Shown: positions 37,523 to 48,610, counted from the first letter of the stretch. The stretch is 64,000 nt of DNA from Phaeovulum molybdatiresistens (GCF_023544865.1 NZ_JAMJFX010000016.1:21754-85753), one strand, 5' to 3'. Program-made: numbers and translations. Notes: generated by a model not told the origin, from the sequence alone.

Positions 37523-38761
37523 ATGTCCGACGATGCCGCCCAAGCCGCCCCCGATGCCCGGGACCCCGATGCCCGCGCTACCGTGCGGCTGCGCCCCAAG
37601 GTCGAGGCGCGTCCGATCCGGCATGGCTTTCCCTGGGTTTATGGCGATGAGCTGGTGACGGACCGGCGCACGCAAGCACTTTCCCCCGGCACCATCGCGC
37701 GGCTTGAGGATGCGGACCGCCGCGCGCTGGCCACGGTGACGGTCAATCCCCGATCAAAGATCATCGCCCGCGTGCTGGACCGCGACCCCGATGCGGTGAT
37801 CGACCGGGCCTGGATCGCCGGGCGGATCGCCCGGGCGCTGGCGCTGCGCACGCAGCTGTTTGACGCGCCCTTCTACCGGCTGGTCCATGCCGAGGCCGAT
37901 GGCCTGCCCGGCGTCATCATCGACCGCTTTGGCGCAGCCGCCGTGATTCAGCCCAATGCCGCCTGGGCCGAGGCGATGATCGACGATCTGGCCGCCGCCC
38001 TGGCCGAGGTGACGGGCGTCACCACCATCGTCAAGAACGGTGCGGGCCGGGCGCGCGGGCTGGAGGGCCTGCCCGAGGAAACCGTGGTCATGCGCGGCAG
38101 CGTCGAGGGGCCGGTTCCGGTGCCGATGAATGGCGCGACCTACATGGCCGATATTCTGGGCGGGCAAAAGACCGGGCTGTTCTTTGACCAGCGCCCCAAC
38201 CATGCCTTTGCCGCGCGGCTGGCGCGGGGGGGCGCACGGGTGCTGGACGTGTTTTCCCATGTCGGCGGCTTTGGCCTTGCCGCGCTGGCGGCGGGCGCGG
38301 GGTCGGCGCTGTCGGTCGATGGGTCAGCCGCTGCGCTGGCGCTGGCCGAACAGGGCGCGCAGGCGATGGGGGCGGCGGATTGCTTTGCCACGCGCCAGGG
38401 CGATGCCTTTGCCGTGATGGAGGCGCTGGCCACCGAAGGCGCGCAGTTCGATCTGGTGATCTGCGATCCGCCGGCCTTCGCGCCCTCGAAACAGGCGCTG
38501 CAGGCGGGGCTTCGGGCCTATGAACGGGTGGCGCGTCTGGCCGCGCCGCTGGTGGCGCCGGGTGGCTATCTGGGGCTGTGTTCGTGTTCCCATGCCGCCG
38601 ACCTGACGCAGTTCCGCAACGCCAGCGCGCGCGGCATTGGCCGGGGCGGGCGGCGCAGCCAGCTGCTGCACACGGGTTTCGCCGGCCCCGATCATCCGAT
38701 GCTGCCGCAGCTGGCGGAATCGGGTTACCTCAAGGCGCTGTTCTTCCGGCTGGACGGATGA
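37523..38761 (+). CDS. rlmI: RlmI-type 23S rRNA (cytosine-C5) methyltransferase
   Basis: A SAM-dependent methyltransferase of the RlmI/YccW family, 412 residues. It has an N-terminal PUA-like domain ([20 protein letters not shown]; about 20-100), then [20 protein letters not shown], a SAM-binding motif [19 protein letters not shown], and the catalytic motif [12 protein letters not shown] with CSCSH further on. The two Cys-type motifs fit m5C chemistry. Divergent from edd, it overlaps the PIN gene by ATGA. Confidence 0.88.
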   Translation: MSDDAAQAAPDARDPDARATVRLRPKVEARPIRHGFPWVYGDELVTDRRTQALSPGTIARLEDADRRALATVTVNPRSKIIARVLDRDPDAVIDRAWIAGRIARALALRTQLFDAPFYRLVHAEADGLPGVIIDRFGAAAVIQPNAAWAEAMIDDLAAALAEVTGVTTIVKNGAGRARGLEGLPEETVVMRGSVEGPVPVPMNGATYMADILGGQKTGLFFDQRPNHAFAARLARGGARVLDVFSHVGGFGLAALAAGAGSALSVDGSAAALALAEQGAQAMGAADCFATRQGDAFAVMEALATEGAQFDLVICDPPAFAPSKQALQAGLRAYERVARLAAPLVAPGGYLGLCSCSHAADLTQFRNASARGIGRGGRRSQLLHTGFAGPDHPMLPQLAESGYLKALFFRLDG

Positions 38762-39300
38762 GGGTGGTTCTGGACGCCTGCGTCCTGTTTCCGACCGTGC
38801 TGCGCGAGGTGCTGATCGGCGTCGCGCGGGCGGGGCTCTATCGCCCGCTGTGGTCGGACCGCATCCTTGAGGAATGGGCCCGCGCCGCGCGCCGATTTGG
38901 CCCGGGGGATGAGGCGATCGCGCGCGGCCAGATCGCGGCCCTGCGCGCCGAATTTCCCGCCGCCTGCGTCCTGCCCCAGCCGGGGCTGGAATCGCGGCTG
39001 CATCTGCCCGATCAGAACGACATCCACGTTCTGGCCAGCGCCATCGCGGGCCATGCCGATGTGATCGTGACCTTCAACGCCGCCGATTTTCCGCGCGGCG
39101 TTCTGGCGGGCGAGGGGCTGGACCGGCGCGATCCCGACAGCTTTCTGTGGCAGCTGTGGTCGCATCACCCCGACACCGTCGCCGCCTGTGCCGAGGCGGT
39201 GCGCGCCAAAGCCGAACAGCTTTCGGGCGAGGATCAGCCGATCCGCGCGCTGATGAAGCGCGCGCGCCTGCCAAGGCTGGGCAAGGCGCTGGCGGGGTAG
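38758..39300 (+). CDS. PIN-domain protein
   Basis: A 180-residue PIN-fold protein, a probable metal-dependent ribonuclease. Acidic residues of the expected positions are the Asp in VVLDACVLFPTVL, the Glu in ILEEWARA, and Asp residues in LPDQNDIHVLASAIAGHADVIVTFNAADF (pieces). It begins at an ATGA overlap with rlmI, so it is coupled to an rRNA methyltransferase gene. There is no antitoxin-like gene beside it, which argues against a simple VapBC pair. The C-terminal 60 residues are basic and helical. Confidence 0.8.
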   Translation: MRVVLDACVLFPTVLREVLIGVARAGLYRPLWSDRILEEWARAARRFGPGDEAIARGQIAALRAEFPAACVLPQPGLESRLHLPDQNDIHVLASAIAGHADVIVTFNAADFPRGVLAGEGLDRRDPDSFLWQLWSHHPDTVAACAEAVRAKAEQLSGEDQPIRALMKRARLPRLGKALAG

Positions 39301-39369
39301 TGGCCAGTGCTGCGCGGGGGTGATAAGAATGGGGCTGCGCTGGCGGCACACCGCCAACCGGCCTTGCCG

Positions 39370-39379
39370 TCAGCGCCAA
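39370..39379. promoter_or_regulatory. Weak CceR-like site before zwf
   Basis: TCAGCGCCAA matches the TTAGCGCTAA core of the edd operator at 8 of 10 positions. It lies 15 bp before the zwf start codon. Suggestive only; it is offered because the same regulator would be expected here. Confidence 0.3.
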
Positions 39380-39393
39380 TAACGGAGCGTCTC

Positions 39394-40863
39394 ATGGTTT
39401 CGCGCGTCATCCCCGTCGATCCCTTCGACCTTGTGATCTTTGGCGCCACCGGCGATCTGGCGCGCCGCAAGATCCTGCCGGGGCTGTATCGCCGCTTTGT
39501 CGCAGGCCAGATCCCCGAGGGCTCGGCCATCATCGGTGCGGCCCGCACCCAGATGGAGGCTGCGGCCTTCCGCGCCCAGGTCCGCGACGTGATCGCCGAA
39601 TTCGTCGATCCGGCCAAGCACCACCCCGATCAGATCGAGGGATTTCTGGCGCTGATCGACTATGTCGCGATCGATGCGCGCGGCACGACCGGCTGGGCCT
39701 CGCTGAAGGCGCTTGTGACGCCGGGGCGGGTGCATGCCTTCTATTTCTCGGTCGCGCCGGGGCTGTTTGGCGATCTGGCCGAACGGCTGCATGCCCATGA
39801 CATCGCCGGCGATCAGGCGCGCATCGTGGTGGAAAAGCCCTTTGGCCGCGATCTGGCAACCGCGCGCGCGTTGAACGCCACGCTGGCCGAACATTTCGAC
39901 GAACATCAGATCTACCGGATCGACCATTATCTGGGCAAGGAAACGGTGCAGAACCTGATGGCGGTGCGTTTCGCCAATATCTTGTTCGAGCCTTTGTGGA
40001 ACGCGCAATACATCGACCATGTCCAGATCACGGTGGCCGAAACCGTGGGCGTGGCCGGGCGCGGCGCCTATTACGACCGCTCGGGTGCGATGCGCGACAT
40101 GGTGCAGAACCACATGATGCAGCTTCTGTGCCTGATCGCGATGGAGCCGCCCTATCATTTCGATCCCGACGCGGTGCGCGATGAAAAGCTCAAGGTGATC
40201 CGCGCGCTGGACCCGGTGGACCCGCAGGACATCGTGCGCGGCCAGTATCTGGGCGTATCGGGCAAGGGCTGCGCGCCGCAGCCGGGCTATCTGGCGGATG
40301 CCGAAAACCCCGGCTCGCGCACCGAAAGCTATATCGCGATGAAGGTGCATGTCGCGAACTGGCGCTGGAAGGGCACACCCTTCTATCTGCGCACCGGCAA
40401 GCGGCTGCGCGCGCGCACCAGCGAAATCGCGATCACCTTCAAGGAACCGCCGCATTCGATCTTTGACGATGCGGGCGACTGGCGCGAAAACGTGCTGGTG
40501 ATCCGCCTGCAACCGAATGAGGGGATGAACCTCAAGGTGATGATCAAGGAACCGGGGCCGGGGGGGATGCGTCTGGTGCAGGTGCCGCTGGACATGTCCT
40601 TTGCCGAGGCGCTGGGCGATGACGGCGCCGATATCCCCGACGCCTATGAACGGCTGATCATGGATGTGATCCGCGGCAACCAGACGCTGTTCATGCGCGG
40701 CGATGAGGTTGAGGCCGCCTGGGCCTGGACCGACCCGATCATCGCCGGATGGGAAGCCCGCGGCGACCGGCCCCAGCCCTATGACGCGGGCAGTTCCGGC
40801 CCCGAAGACGCGCTGATGCTGATGCACCGCGACGGGCGCCGCTGGCGGGAGATCCGCGAATGA
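39394..40863 (+). CDS. zwf: Glucose-6-phosphate 1-dehydrogenase
   Basis: Oxidises glucose 6-phosphate to the lactone, the entry of the Entner-Doudoroff and pentose phosphate routes. The 489-residue protein has the nucleotide-binding IFGATGDLARRKILPGLYR, EKPFGRDL, the active-site RIDHYLGKETVQN and RTGKRLRARTSEIAITF. GGAG at 39384 fixes the start. It heads the operon zwf-pgl-pgi, with pgl overlapping by ATGA. Confidence 0.97.
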   Translation: MVSRVIPVDPFDLVIFGATGDLARRKILPGLYRRFVAGQIPEGSAIIGAARTQMEAAAFRAQVRDVIAEFVDPAKHHPDQIEGFLALIDYVAIDARGTTGWASLKALVTPGRVHAFYFSVAPGLFGDLAERLHAHDIAGDQARIVVEKPFGRDLATARALNATLAEHFDEHQIYRIDHYLGKETVQNLMAVRFANILFEPLWNAQYIDHVQITVAETVGVAGRGAYYDRSGAMRDMVQNHMMQLLCLIAMEPPYHFDPDAVRDEKLKVIRALDPVDPQDIVRGQYLGVSGKGCAPQPGYLADAENPGSRTESYIAMKVHVANWRWKGTPFYLRTGKRLRARTSEIAITFKEPPHSIFDDAGDWRENVLVIRLQPNEGMNLKVMIKEPGPGGMRLVQVPLDMSFAEALGDDGADIPDAYERLIMDVIRGNQTLFMRGDEVEAAWAWTDPIIAGWEARGDRPQPYDAGSSGPEDALMLMHRDGRRWREIRE

Positions 40864-41531
40864 ACCTGATCGCCTATCCCGACCGCGACCTGATGATGAT
40901 CGCGCTGGCCGACCGGATCGCGGCCGAACTGGGCGCGGCGCTGCGCGCGCAGGGGCGGGCGACGCTGTCGGTGCCGGGCGGCACCACGCCGGGCCCGGTC
41001 TTTGACCTTCTGTCGGCGGTTGATCTGGACTGGTCCAATGTCGCCGTTGTGCTGAACGATGAACGCTGGGTGCCCGAAACCTCGGAACGGTCCAACACCC
41101 GGTTTGTGCGCGAACGGCTGTTACGCGGGCGCGCGGCGGCGGCGACCCTGCTGGCGCTTTACGCCCCCGCGTCCCGGCCCGAGGACCAAATCGACGCGCT
41201 TGCCGCCGCCATCGCGCCGCATCTGCCGATCACCGTTCTGGTGCTGGGCATGGGCGCGGACATGCATACCGCAAGCCTTTTCCCCGGTGCCGACCGCCTG
41301 GCCGAGGCGCTGGCCCCCGACGCCCCGATCCTGATGGCGATGCGCGCCCCCGCCGCACCTGAACCGCGTGTGACGCTGACCGCGCCGGTGCTGGCCGATG
41401 CGATGCATATCCATGTGCTGATCACCGGGCCCGAAAAACGCGCCGCGATTGCGGCCGCCGCCGATCTGCCCCCGGAACAGGCGCCGATCCGTGCCGTTCT
41501 GAAGAATGCCACCATCCACTGGGCCGAATGA
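40860..41531 (+). CDS. pgl: 6-phosphogluconolactonase
   Basis: Hydrolyses 6-phosphogluconolactone to 6-phosphogluconate. The 223-residue NagB-type fold has [34 protein letters not shown] (with the Asp-Glu-Arg-Trp-Val signature) and [19 protein letters not shown]. It is coupled to zwf by a 4-bp overlap and followed 1 bp later by pgi. Confidence 0.95.
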   Translation: MNLIAYPDRDLMMIALADRIAAELGAALRAQGRATLSVPGGTTPGPVFDLLSAVDLDWSNVAVVLNDERWVPETSERSNTRFVRERLLRGRAAAATLLALYAPASRPEDQIDALAAAIAPHLPITVLVLGMGADMHTASLFPGADRLAEALAPDAPILMAMRAPAAPEPRVTLTAPVLADAMHIHVLITGPEKRAAIAAAADLPPEQAPIRAVLKNATIHWAE

Positions 41532-41532
41532 C

Positions 41533-43146
<1,614 letters not shown>

Positions 43147-43168
43147 CACGCCCGCGCCGCCCGGCCCC

Positions 43169-43243
43169 TTTTCATCTTGCCCAAAATACCTCGGGGGGTG
43201 AATTGGCGCGTCAGCGCCAAGAGGGGGGCAGCGCCCCCCTGCG
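43169..43243. repeat. Intergenic repeat with extended arm
   Basis: TTTTCATCTTGCCCAAAATA, CCTCGGGGGGTGAATTGGCG, then a GGGGGGCAGCGCCCCCCT hairpin. The same long form recurs at 59656-59730 and, inverted, at 55362. It lies between the convergent pgi and MFS genes. Confidence 0.85.
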
Positions 43244-43272
43244 CCTAGGCCAAAGCCCCGCGCCGCCCCCGC

Positions 43273-44517
43273 TCAGCGGCTGTCCTTCGGTCGCAGCATC
43301 AGCCAGATCAGCGCGCCGCCCGCCAGCACCAGGAAGGGCAGCATCGCAAGGTTCACCGCCTCCCAGCCTGCCTGCGGATTGCCGCCCGAGGTGCAGTTCA
43401 TCAAACCGCCCGACGACAGCGAGGCAAGGAACACCCCGCCAAAGACCACGAAATCGTTGATCCCCTGGACATGGCCGCGCTCTTCGGGCGCATGGGCCGA
43501 GGCCAGCATCGCGGTCGCCCCGATGAAGCCAAAGTTCCAGCCCAGGCCCAGCAGGATCAGCGCGATGTAGAACTGCTCCAGATCCACGCCCGACAGCGCG
43601 ACGGCCCCCGATCCGGCCAGGATCAGCAGGCCCAGGCCCACGATCACCTCGCGCCCGAACCGCGCGATCAGATGGCCGGTGAAGAAGGACGGCAGATACA
43701 TCGCCAGCACATGGGCCGACACGATATTGGCCGCATCCGCCTGTTCAAACCCGCAGCCCACCACCGCCAGCGGCGTCGAGGTCATCACCAGGTTCATCAG
43801 CGCATAAGACACCATCCCACAGATCATCGCCACCGCGATCACCGGATCGCGCAGCAATTCGCGCCGGCTGCGGCCCGGATGCGCGGCGCCCTTCGCCCGC
43901 CCGCCCGGGGCGGGAATGTCCAGAAAGGCAAACAGAACCGGCCCCAGCGCATTCAGCGCGATGATCGCCAGATAGGTCGCCATGAAGGGCACCACCATCG
44001 CCTGGCTGGTCACCTTGACCAGTTGCGGCCCGATGATCGCCGCCGCCAGCCCGCCCGCCATCACATAGGAAATCGCCTTGGGCTGGAACGCAGGGCTTGC
44101 GGTATCGGTCGCGGCAAAGCGGTAGAACCCCTGCGCCGACATGTAGATGCCGGTCAGGAACGACCCCGCCATGAACAGCGGAAACGAGCCTACATAGAGC
44201 GCGCGCGCCGCGATCGCCGCCCCCAGCGCACCGGCGGCTGTGGCCAGGATAAATCCCGCGCGCCGCCCGTGGCGGGACATGAATTCCGACAGCGGCTGCG
44301 CGCTCAGCACCGACCCGAGGATGATCAGCGACAGCGGCAGCGTGGCAAAACAGGGGTTTGACGCCAGCGACTGCCCTGCCAGCCCGCCGACGATAAAGAT
44401 CATCGACATCTGCGACCCCAGCAGCGCCTGGGCCAGCACAAGCACAGCCACATTGCGCCGCGCGCGCGCGGCGGTTGCGGGGGATTCGGGATGCGGGGGG
44501 GCGGAAATTTCTGTCAT
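43273..44517 (-). CDS. Major facilitator superfamily transporter
   Basis: A 414-residue inner-membrane protein with about twelve hydrophobic segments and a hydrophilic N terminus (MTEISAPPHPESPATAARAR). There is an MFS loop-type basic motif SRHGRRAGFI between segments 2 and 3, and a repeat-like RFGREVIVG in the second half. The substrate cannot be told from sequence. It is divergent from alkA; both starts lie within 65 bp. Confidence 0.85.
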   Translation of the reverse strand: MTEISAPPHPESPATAARARRNVAVLVLAQALLGSQMSMIFIVGGLAGQSLASNPCFATLPLSLIILGSVLSAQPLSEFMSRHGRRAGFILATAAGALGAAIAARALYVGSFPLFMAGSFLTGIYMSAQGFYRFAATDTASPAFQPKAISYVMAGGLAAAIIGPQLVKVTSQAMVVPFMATYLAIIALNALGPVLFAFLDIPAPGGRAKGAAHPGRSRRELLRDPVIAVAMICGMVSYALMNLVMTSTPLAVVGCGFEQADAANIVSAHVLAMYLPSFFTGHLIARFGREVIVGLGLLILAGSGAVALSGVDLEQFYIALILLGLGWNFGFIGATAMLASAHAPEERGHVQGINDFVVFGGVFLASLSSGGLMNCTSGGNPQAGWEAVNLAMLPFLVLAGGALIWLMLRPKDSR

Positions 44518-44581
44518 GGATCAGCCCTAGCCGGGGCGGAAGGCGCTGGCAAGCGGTGCGACAATCGGGCAGGGTGGGTCC

Positions 44582-45214
44582 ATGGTGGGACGGATCATCG
44601 AAACCAGCGACGACATCGCCGAGGGGGCGGCTTGGCTTGCCCGCGCTGAACCGCGCTTTGCCCATGTGCTGGACCTTGCGGGCCCCTTGCCGCTGCGCCG
44701 GCGCGGCGATGGCTTTGCGGCGTTGCGTGATGCGATCATCGGCCAGCAGGTGTCGGTCAAGGCGGGGGATGCGATTCGCGCCCGGCTGATCGCTGCGGGT
44801 TATGGCGACGCCTGCGCACTGGCGCCCGCGTCCGAAGATGTCCTGCGCGCCTGCGGCCTGTCGCGCCAGAAGGTGCGCTATCTGCAGGCGCTGGCCCGCG
44901 CGGGTATCGACTTTCCCGCGCTGCGCGACCTGCCCGATGCCGCGGTGATGGAGGTGCTGTTGCCGCTGCCCGGCATCGGGCGCTGGACGGTCGAGATGTA
45001 TCTGATCTTTGCCTTGGGTCGCGCCGATGTCTTTGCCCCCGATGATCTGGCCCTGGCCGAGGGCGCGCGGATGCTGTTCGACCTGCCCGACCGGCCCCGT
45101 CCCCGGGCCTTCGCCGCGATGGCGCAGGCCTGGTCGCCCTGGCGGGCGGTTGCGGCCCGCGCGCTCTGGGCCTACTACGCACACAGGAAATCGCGGGAAG
45201 GGGTTCAATCATGA
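44582..45214 (+). CDS. alkA: DNA-3-methyladenine glycosylase II
   Basis: A base-excision repair enzyme of the HhH-GPD superfamily, 210 residues. It shows FAALRDAIIGQQVSVKAGDA, the helix-hairpin-helix LLPLPGIGRWTVEMYLI and the catalytic aspartate in VFAPDDLAL. It lacks the N-terminal beta domain of long AlkA, so it belongs to the short bacterial form. Its stop overlaps the start of the carboxylesterase gene. Confidence 0.88.
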   Translation: MVGRIIETSDDIAEGAAWLARAEPRFAHVLDLAGPLPLRRRGDGFAALRDAIIGQQVSVKAGDAIRARLIAAGYGDACALAPASEDVLRACGLSRQKVRYLQALARAGIDFPALRDLPDAAVMEVLLPLPGIGRWTVEMYLIFALGRADVFAPDDLALAEGARMLFDLPDRPRPRAFAAMAQAWSPWRAVAARALWAYYAHRKSREGVQS

Positions 45215-45873
45215 CGCGGGTGTTGCAGGTGGGGCGCAAGGCGCCGAAATCGGGGCAGGTGAAATCGGCGGTGGTGTTCCTGCACGGCTATGGCGCGGAT
45301 GGGGCGGACCTGCTGGGTCTGGCCGATCCGCTGGCCCCGCATCTGCCCGACACGCTGTTCCTGGCGCCCGATGCGCCCGAACCCTGCGCGGGCAATCCCT
45401 TCGGGCGGCAATGGTTCCCGATCCCCTGGCTCGATGGCTCGTCCGAGGCGGTGGCGGCCGAAGGCATGGCCCGTGCCGAGGCCGATCTGAACGCCTTTCT
45501 GGACGGCGTGCTGGAAGACGAGGGGCTGGCCCCGCGCCAACTGGCCGTGGTCGGCTTTTCGCAAGGCACGATGATGGCGCTGCAGGTGCTGCCGCGGCGC
45601 ATCGACCCGGTGGCGGGGCTGGTGGCCTTTTCGGGCCGGCTTCTGAACCCCGACCGGCTGGCGGCCGAGGCACGCTGCAAGCCGCCGGTGCTGCTGGTGC
45701 ATGGCGATGCCGATCCGATGGTGCCCTTCGCCGACATGGGGCTTGCGGGCGATGCGCTGGTGCAGGCCGGCTTTGAAACCTATGGCCATGTTATGAAAGG
45801 CACCGGCCACGGCATCGCGCCCGACGGGCTTTCGGTGGCGCTGGCCTTCCTGAAGGACCGCCTGCCCGGCTGA
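45211..45873 (+). CDS. Phospholipase/carboxylesterase family alpha/beta hydrolase
   Basis: A 220-residue alpha/beta hydrolase. It has VVFLHGYGADGADLLGLAD (oxyanion region), the nucleophile elbow GFSQGTMMAL, the catalytic Asp in HGDADPMVPF, and the His in GTGHGIAPDG. The family includes bacterial esterases and lysophospholipases with broad substrates. It overlaps alkA by ATGA. Confidence 0.9.
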   Translation: MTRVLQVGRKAPKSGQVKSAVVFLHGYGADGADLLGLADPLAPHLPDTLFLAPDAPEPCAGNPFGRQWFPIPWLDGSSEAVAAEGMARAEADLNAFLDGVLEDEGLAPRQLAVVGFSQGTMMALQVLPRRIDPVAGLVAFSGRLLNPDRLAAEARCKPPVLLVHGDADPMVPFADMGLAGDALVQAGFETYGHVMKGTGHGIAPDGLSVALAFLKDRLPG

Positions 45874-46040
45874 TCCTGTCACACCGGCGTCACCCGCCCT
45901 TGCTAGGCCTTTTCGCATCCGGGATCGCATATCGCGGTCTTGCCAGAAGCGAAGGGCAAGATGTAGTATGCGTGCAGGCAGGGGCGGGTTCCCCGCCCGG
46001 GCCGCCGGATCGGGCAGTCAGGGCGAGGGTGGTTTACTTC

Positions 46041-46640
46041 ATGCTGGACCAGATCAAGGGATCGGATTTTCGAAGCCAGTTCGTGCGCGAACCCGCCAGC
46101 CTGCGCCAATATCCCGCGCTTGTGCTGAATGCCGATTTCCGTCCGCTGTCCTATTATCCGCTCTCGCTCTGGCCCTGGCAGGAAACGATCAAGGCGGTCT
46201 GCCTGGACCGGGTTGGCATCCTGGCGGAATATGACACATCGGTCCGAAGCCAACGCGCGGCGATACGCATCCCCTCGGTCGTGGTGCTCAAGGAATTCGT
46301 CAAACCCAGGAAGCGCGTGGCCTTCACGCGCTTCAATCTTTTTCTGCGCGACGAATTCTGTTGCCAGTATTGCGGATCGAAAAGCGATCTGACCTTCGAC
46401 CACGTCATCCCCCGTTCACGCGGCGGGGTCACCAGCTGGGACAATGTCGTCGCGGCCTGTGCGCCGTGCAACCTGAAAAAGGCCAACAAGTCGCTGCGCC
46501 AGTCGGGCCTTGTGCTGCGCCGCACGCCGCGCGCCCCCACGCCTGAGGACATGCGCCGCGTCGGCCGCCGCTTCCCGCCCGGCCACCTGCACGAAAGCTG
46601 GCTGGATTTCCTCTACTGGGATGCCGAGCTTGAGGCCTGA
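46041..46640 (+). CDS. HNH endonuclease
   Basis: A 199-residue protein with a C-terminal HNH domain: FCCQYCG, then LTFDHVIPRSRGG with the catalytic His, NVVAACAPCNLKK with paired Cys. Four Cys make the usual structural zinc site. The N-terminal part (YPALVLNADFRPLSYYPLS) is the one seen in the single-copy alphaproteobacterial HNH family. The frame is open upstream, but the ATG at 46041 (or GTG at 46029) fits. It is a housekeeping protein of unknown role rather than a mobile-element nuclease. Confidence 0.85.
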   Translation: MLDQIKGSDFRSQFVREPASLRQYPALVLNADFRPLSYYPLSLWPWQETIKAVCLDRVGILAEYDTSVRSQRAAIRIPSVVVLKEFVKPRKRVAFTRFNLFLRDEFCCQYCGSKSDLTFDHVIPRSRGGVTSWDNVVAACAPCNLKKANKSLRQSGLVLRRTPRAPTPEDMRRVGRRFPPGHLHESWLDFLYWDAELEA

Positions 46641-46649
46641 CCGCGGATC

Positions 46650-46727
46650 TTGAGTATTTTCGCCAAGAAGAAGCCGCAAGGCACGCGCCGCCCTTTCATC
46701 TTGCCCCAAATACCTCCGCCGGAGGCT
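46650..46727. repeat. Intergenic repeat, two copies
   Basis: TTGAGTATTTTCGCCAAGAA followed about 35 bp later by TTTCATCTTGCCCCAAATAC and CTCCGCCGGAGGC. The facing copies separate the convergent HNH and DUF1638 genes, where they can act as a terminator for both. Confidence 0.85.
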
Positions 46728-46753
46728 TCCGCACCAACCGCCCGCGCCCCCCG

Positions 46754-47404
46754 TCAGGCCTGCGCCAGCGCGCCGGCCAGATCGCCATATCCGGTAAAAC
46801 GCCGCTCATAGCGCAGGCCAAGCCGCGCCGCCGCGTCCTGCGCCAGCGCGTCAAGATCGGGCGCGTCGGTCTGGGCCAGATAGATCAGCCGGTCATAATG
46901 CGCGAAATAGCTGTCGCGCAGTTCAGGATGACGATCCAGCCCCATCGGGCGCCAGACGAAGGCGTCGAACTGACGCACTAGGAAATCGGTCAGGTAGAAG
47001 GCGCTGAATTCCGTCTCGGCGCGGGCCGCAAATTGTGCCGTGCCGTCAAAGAAGGCATAGCAATGTGGCCCCGCGACCATCTCGACGCCCAGTTCCGCGC
47101 AGCGCGCCTGCAGCAGCCCCCCTGTGCCGCAATCGGCATAGACCACGAAGATGCGGTCGTAATCGGCGCGGTGGCGCTGCACGGCCCAAGCCACGGCATC
47201 GGGGATGCGATCGGGCCACAGGTGCAGGTTGGCTGGCAGGCAGGTCAGGTCCAGATGATCCCAGCCATTGGCGCTGCGCAGCGCCAGGATTTCCCGGGCC
47301 AGCGCGCCACAGGCGATCAGCAGGACCCGGGCGCCGCCGCGTGGTGCAAGCCCGTGCCGGGCAAGGGTGTCGTCATCAGGCAGGGGGGCTGGCGTCTTGC
47401 GCAT
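46754..47404 (-). CDS. DUF1638 protein
   Basis: A 216-residue cytosolic protein: ARVLLIACGALAREILAL, LTCLPANLHLWPDRIPDAV, FVVYADCGTGGLL, and HCYAFFDG. DUF1638 proteins commonly accompany corrinoid methyltransferase genes, as here, but their activity is not established; conserved Cys residues suggest metal or cofactor handling. AGGAGG fixes the start. It is the last gene of the minus-strand corrinoid cluster. Confidence 0.85.
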   Translation of the reverse strand: MRKTPAPLPDDDTLARHGLAPRGGARVLLIACGALAREILALRSANGWDHLDLTCLPANLHLWPDRIPDAVAWAVQRHRADYDRIFVVYADCGTGGLLQARCAELGVEMVAGPHCYAFFDGTAQFAARAETEFSAFYLTDFLVRQFDAFVWRPMGLDRHPELRDSYFAHYDRLIYLAQTDAPDLDALAQDAAARLGLRYERRFTGYGDLAGALAQA

Positions 47405-47427
47405 GGCGCCTCCTGTCGCGGTTGGGG

Positions 47428-47586
47428 CTATTGCGCCCGCATCATCAGCCGGACCAGCCCGGCGCCCAGAAGTGCGATCAATGCAAGCAGGGGCAGGGGA
47501 ACACCGGCCCCCGCAGCCAGCCAGACGGTCAGCGCGGCGCCGCATGTGGCCAGCGCGATGAGTGTCAGGAAATGGGGTAGTGGCAT
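47428..47586 (-). CDS. Small membrane protein in the corrinoid cluster
   Basis: A 52-residue protein with two hydrophobic segments (LPHFLTLIALATCGAALTVW; PLPLLALIALLGAGLVRLM). AGGAGG precedes its ATG. It sits between the corrinoid protein and DUF1638 genes, on the same strand and with short gaps. Function unknown; a strong ribosome site and good membrane prediction support it as real. Confidence 0.65.
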   Translation of the reverse strand: MPLPHFLTLIALATCGAALTVWLAAGAGVPLPLLALIALLGAGLVRLMMRAQ

Positions 47587-47663
47587 GCGACCCTCCTTCA
47601 TCCTGATCAATATGGGGGCGCGGCGGGCGAAGGGAAAGGCCTATCTGGCGGTCGCGACCCGTC

Positions 47664-48362
47664 CTATCCGGGCAACTGGTTGTGCTTGCGTGCGATGAAC
47701 TGCTTGGCGGTTTCCACCGCCACCGCGGCATCGCGGCAATAGGCATCCGCCCCGATCGCGCGGCCGAATTCCTCATTCAAGGGCGCGCCGCCCACCAGCA
47801 CGATGTAATGGTCGCGCAGGCCCCGCTCCTTCAGCGTGTCGATCACGACCTTCATGTAGGGCATGGTCGTGGTCAGCAAGGCCGACATGCCGATGATGTC
47901 CGCGCCTTCGCGTGCCGCGGCCTCCAGATAGGCCTCGGCGGGGTTGTTGATGCCCAGATCGACGACCTCGAAGCCCGCGCCCTCCATCATCATCGCAACC
48001 AGGTTCTTGCCGATGTCATGAATGTCGCCCTTGACCGTGCCGATCACCATCTTGCCCATGCGCGGGGCGCCGGTTTCCACCAGAAGCGGCTTGAGGATCG
48101 CCATCCCCCCCTTCATCGCATTGGCCGCCAGCAGCACCTCGGGCACGAACAGGATGCCATCGCGGAAATCATTGCCGACGATTGTCATGCCGGCGACCAG
48201 CGCCTTGGTCAGCACGTCATAGGGCGTCCAGCCGCGGTCGAGCAGGATCTGAACGGCCTCCTCGATCTCTTCCTTCATGCCGTCATAGAGATCGTCCATC
48301 ATCTGAAGCACAAGCTCTTCGTCATCCAGTTCCGAAAGGATGATGTCGTCGTCTTCGGCCAT
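47664..48362 (-). CDS. Corrinoid (B12-binding) methyltransferase protein
   Basis: A 232-residue cobalamin shuttle protein. It has a helical cap domain (about 10-90, with ALVAGMTIVGNDFRDGILFVPEVLLAANAM) and a Rossmann B12 domain with the lower-ligand His in GDIHDIGKNLV, then GMSALLTTTMPYM and LVGGAPLNEEF. AGGAGA precedes the ATG. With the homocysteine methyltransferase just upstream it corresponds to the B12 module of a split methionine synthase. The pterin-binding module and reactivase are not in this window. Confidence 0.9.
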   Translation of the reverse strand: MAEDDDIILSELDDEELVLQMMDDLYDGMKEEIEEAVQILLDRGWTPYDVLTKALVAGMTIVGNDFRDGILFVPEVLLAANAMKGGMAILKPLLVETGAPRMGKMVIGTVKGDIHDIGKNLVAMMMEGAGFEVVDLGINNPAEAYLEAAAREGADIIGMSALLTTTMPYMKVVIDTLKERGLRDHYIVLVGGAPLNEEFGRAIGADAYCRDAAVAVETAKQFIARKHNQLPG

Positions 48363-48522
48363 TGTGCTGTCTCCTGGCGGGTCGCATGCCTTCTTGATGG
48401 GCTCAAAGCGCGCGGCCGAGTTGGCGGATTGCGACATGCGCCCCTTCGGTTCCGACAGGCGGGCACGGGGATCGCGGTTGGCCTTGCGCAATTGCCCCGG
48501 CGCTGCGCCGCTGGCCTGTGGT

Positions 48523-48610
48523 GTCCGAGTATTTTTGCCAAGAAGAAGCCACAGCAGCAGGTTCGGGCGGCTGGCTTCTTCTTGGTCCAAATACTCCCGC
48601 CGGAGGCATC
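48523..48610. repeat. Intergenic repeat, facing copies forming a long hairpin
   Basis: GAGTATTTTTGCCAAGAAGA and its mirror TCTTCTTGGTCCAAATACTC, separated by about 25 bp, then CGCCGGAGGC. It lies between the homocysteine methyltransferase and corrinoid genes, so it could give unequal expression of the two. Confidence 0.87.

Noticed and set aside
38758..39300. VapBC-type toxin-antitoxin module
   Set aside because: Only the PIN protein is present; the neighbours are rlmI and zwf, and no small DNA-binding antitoxin is encoded.
45900..46040. N-terminal extension of the HNH nuclease
   Set aside because: The frame is open, but the extra 47 residues are unlike the family and have no ribosome site; the ATG at 46041 matches the usual N terminus.
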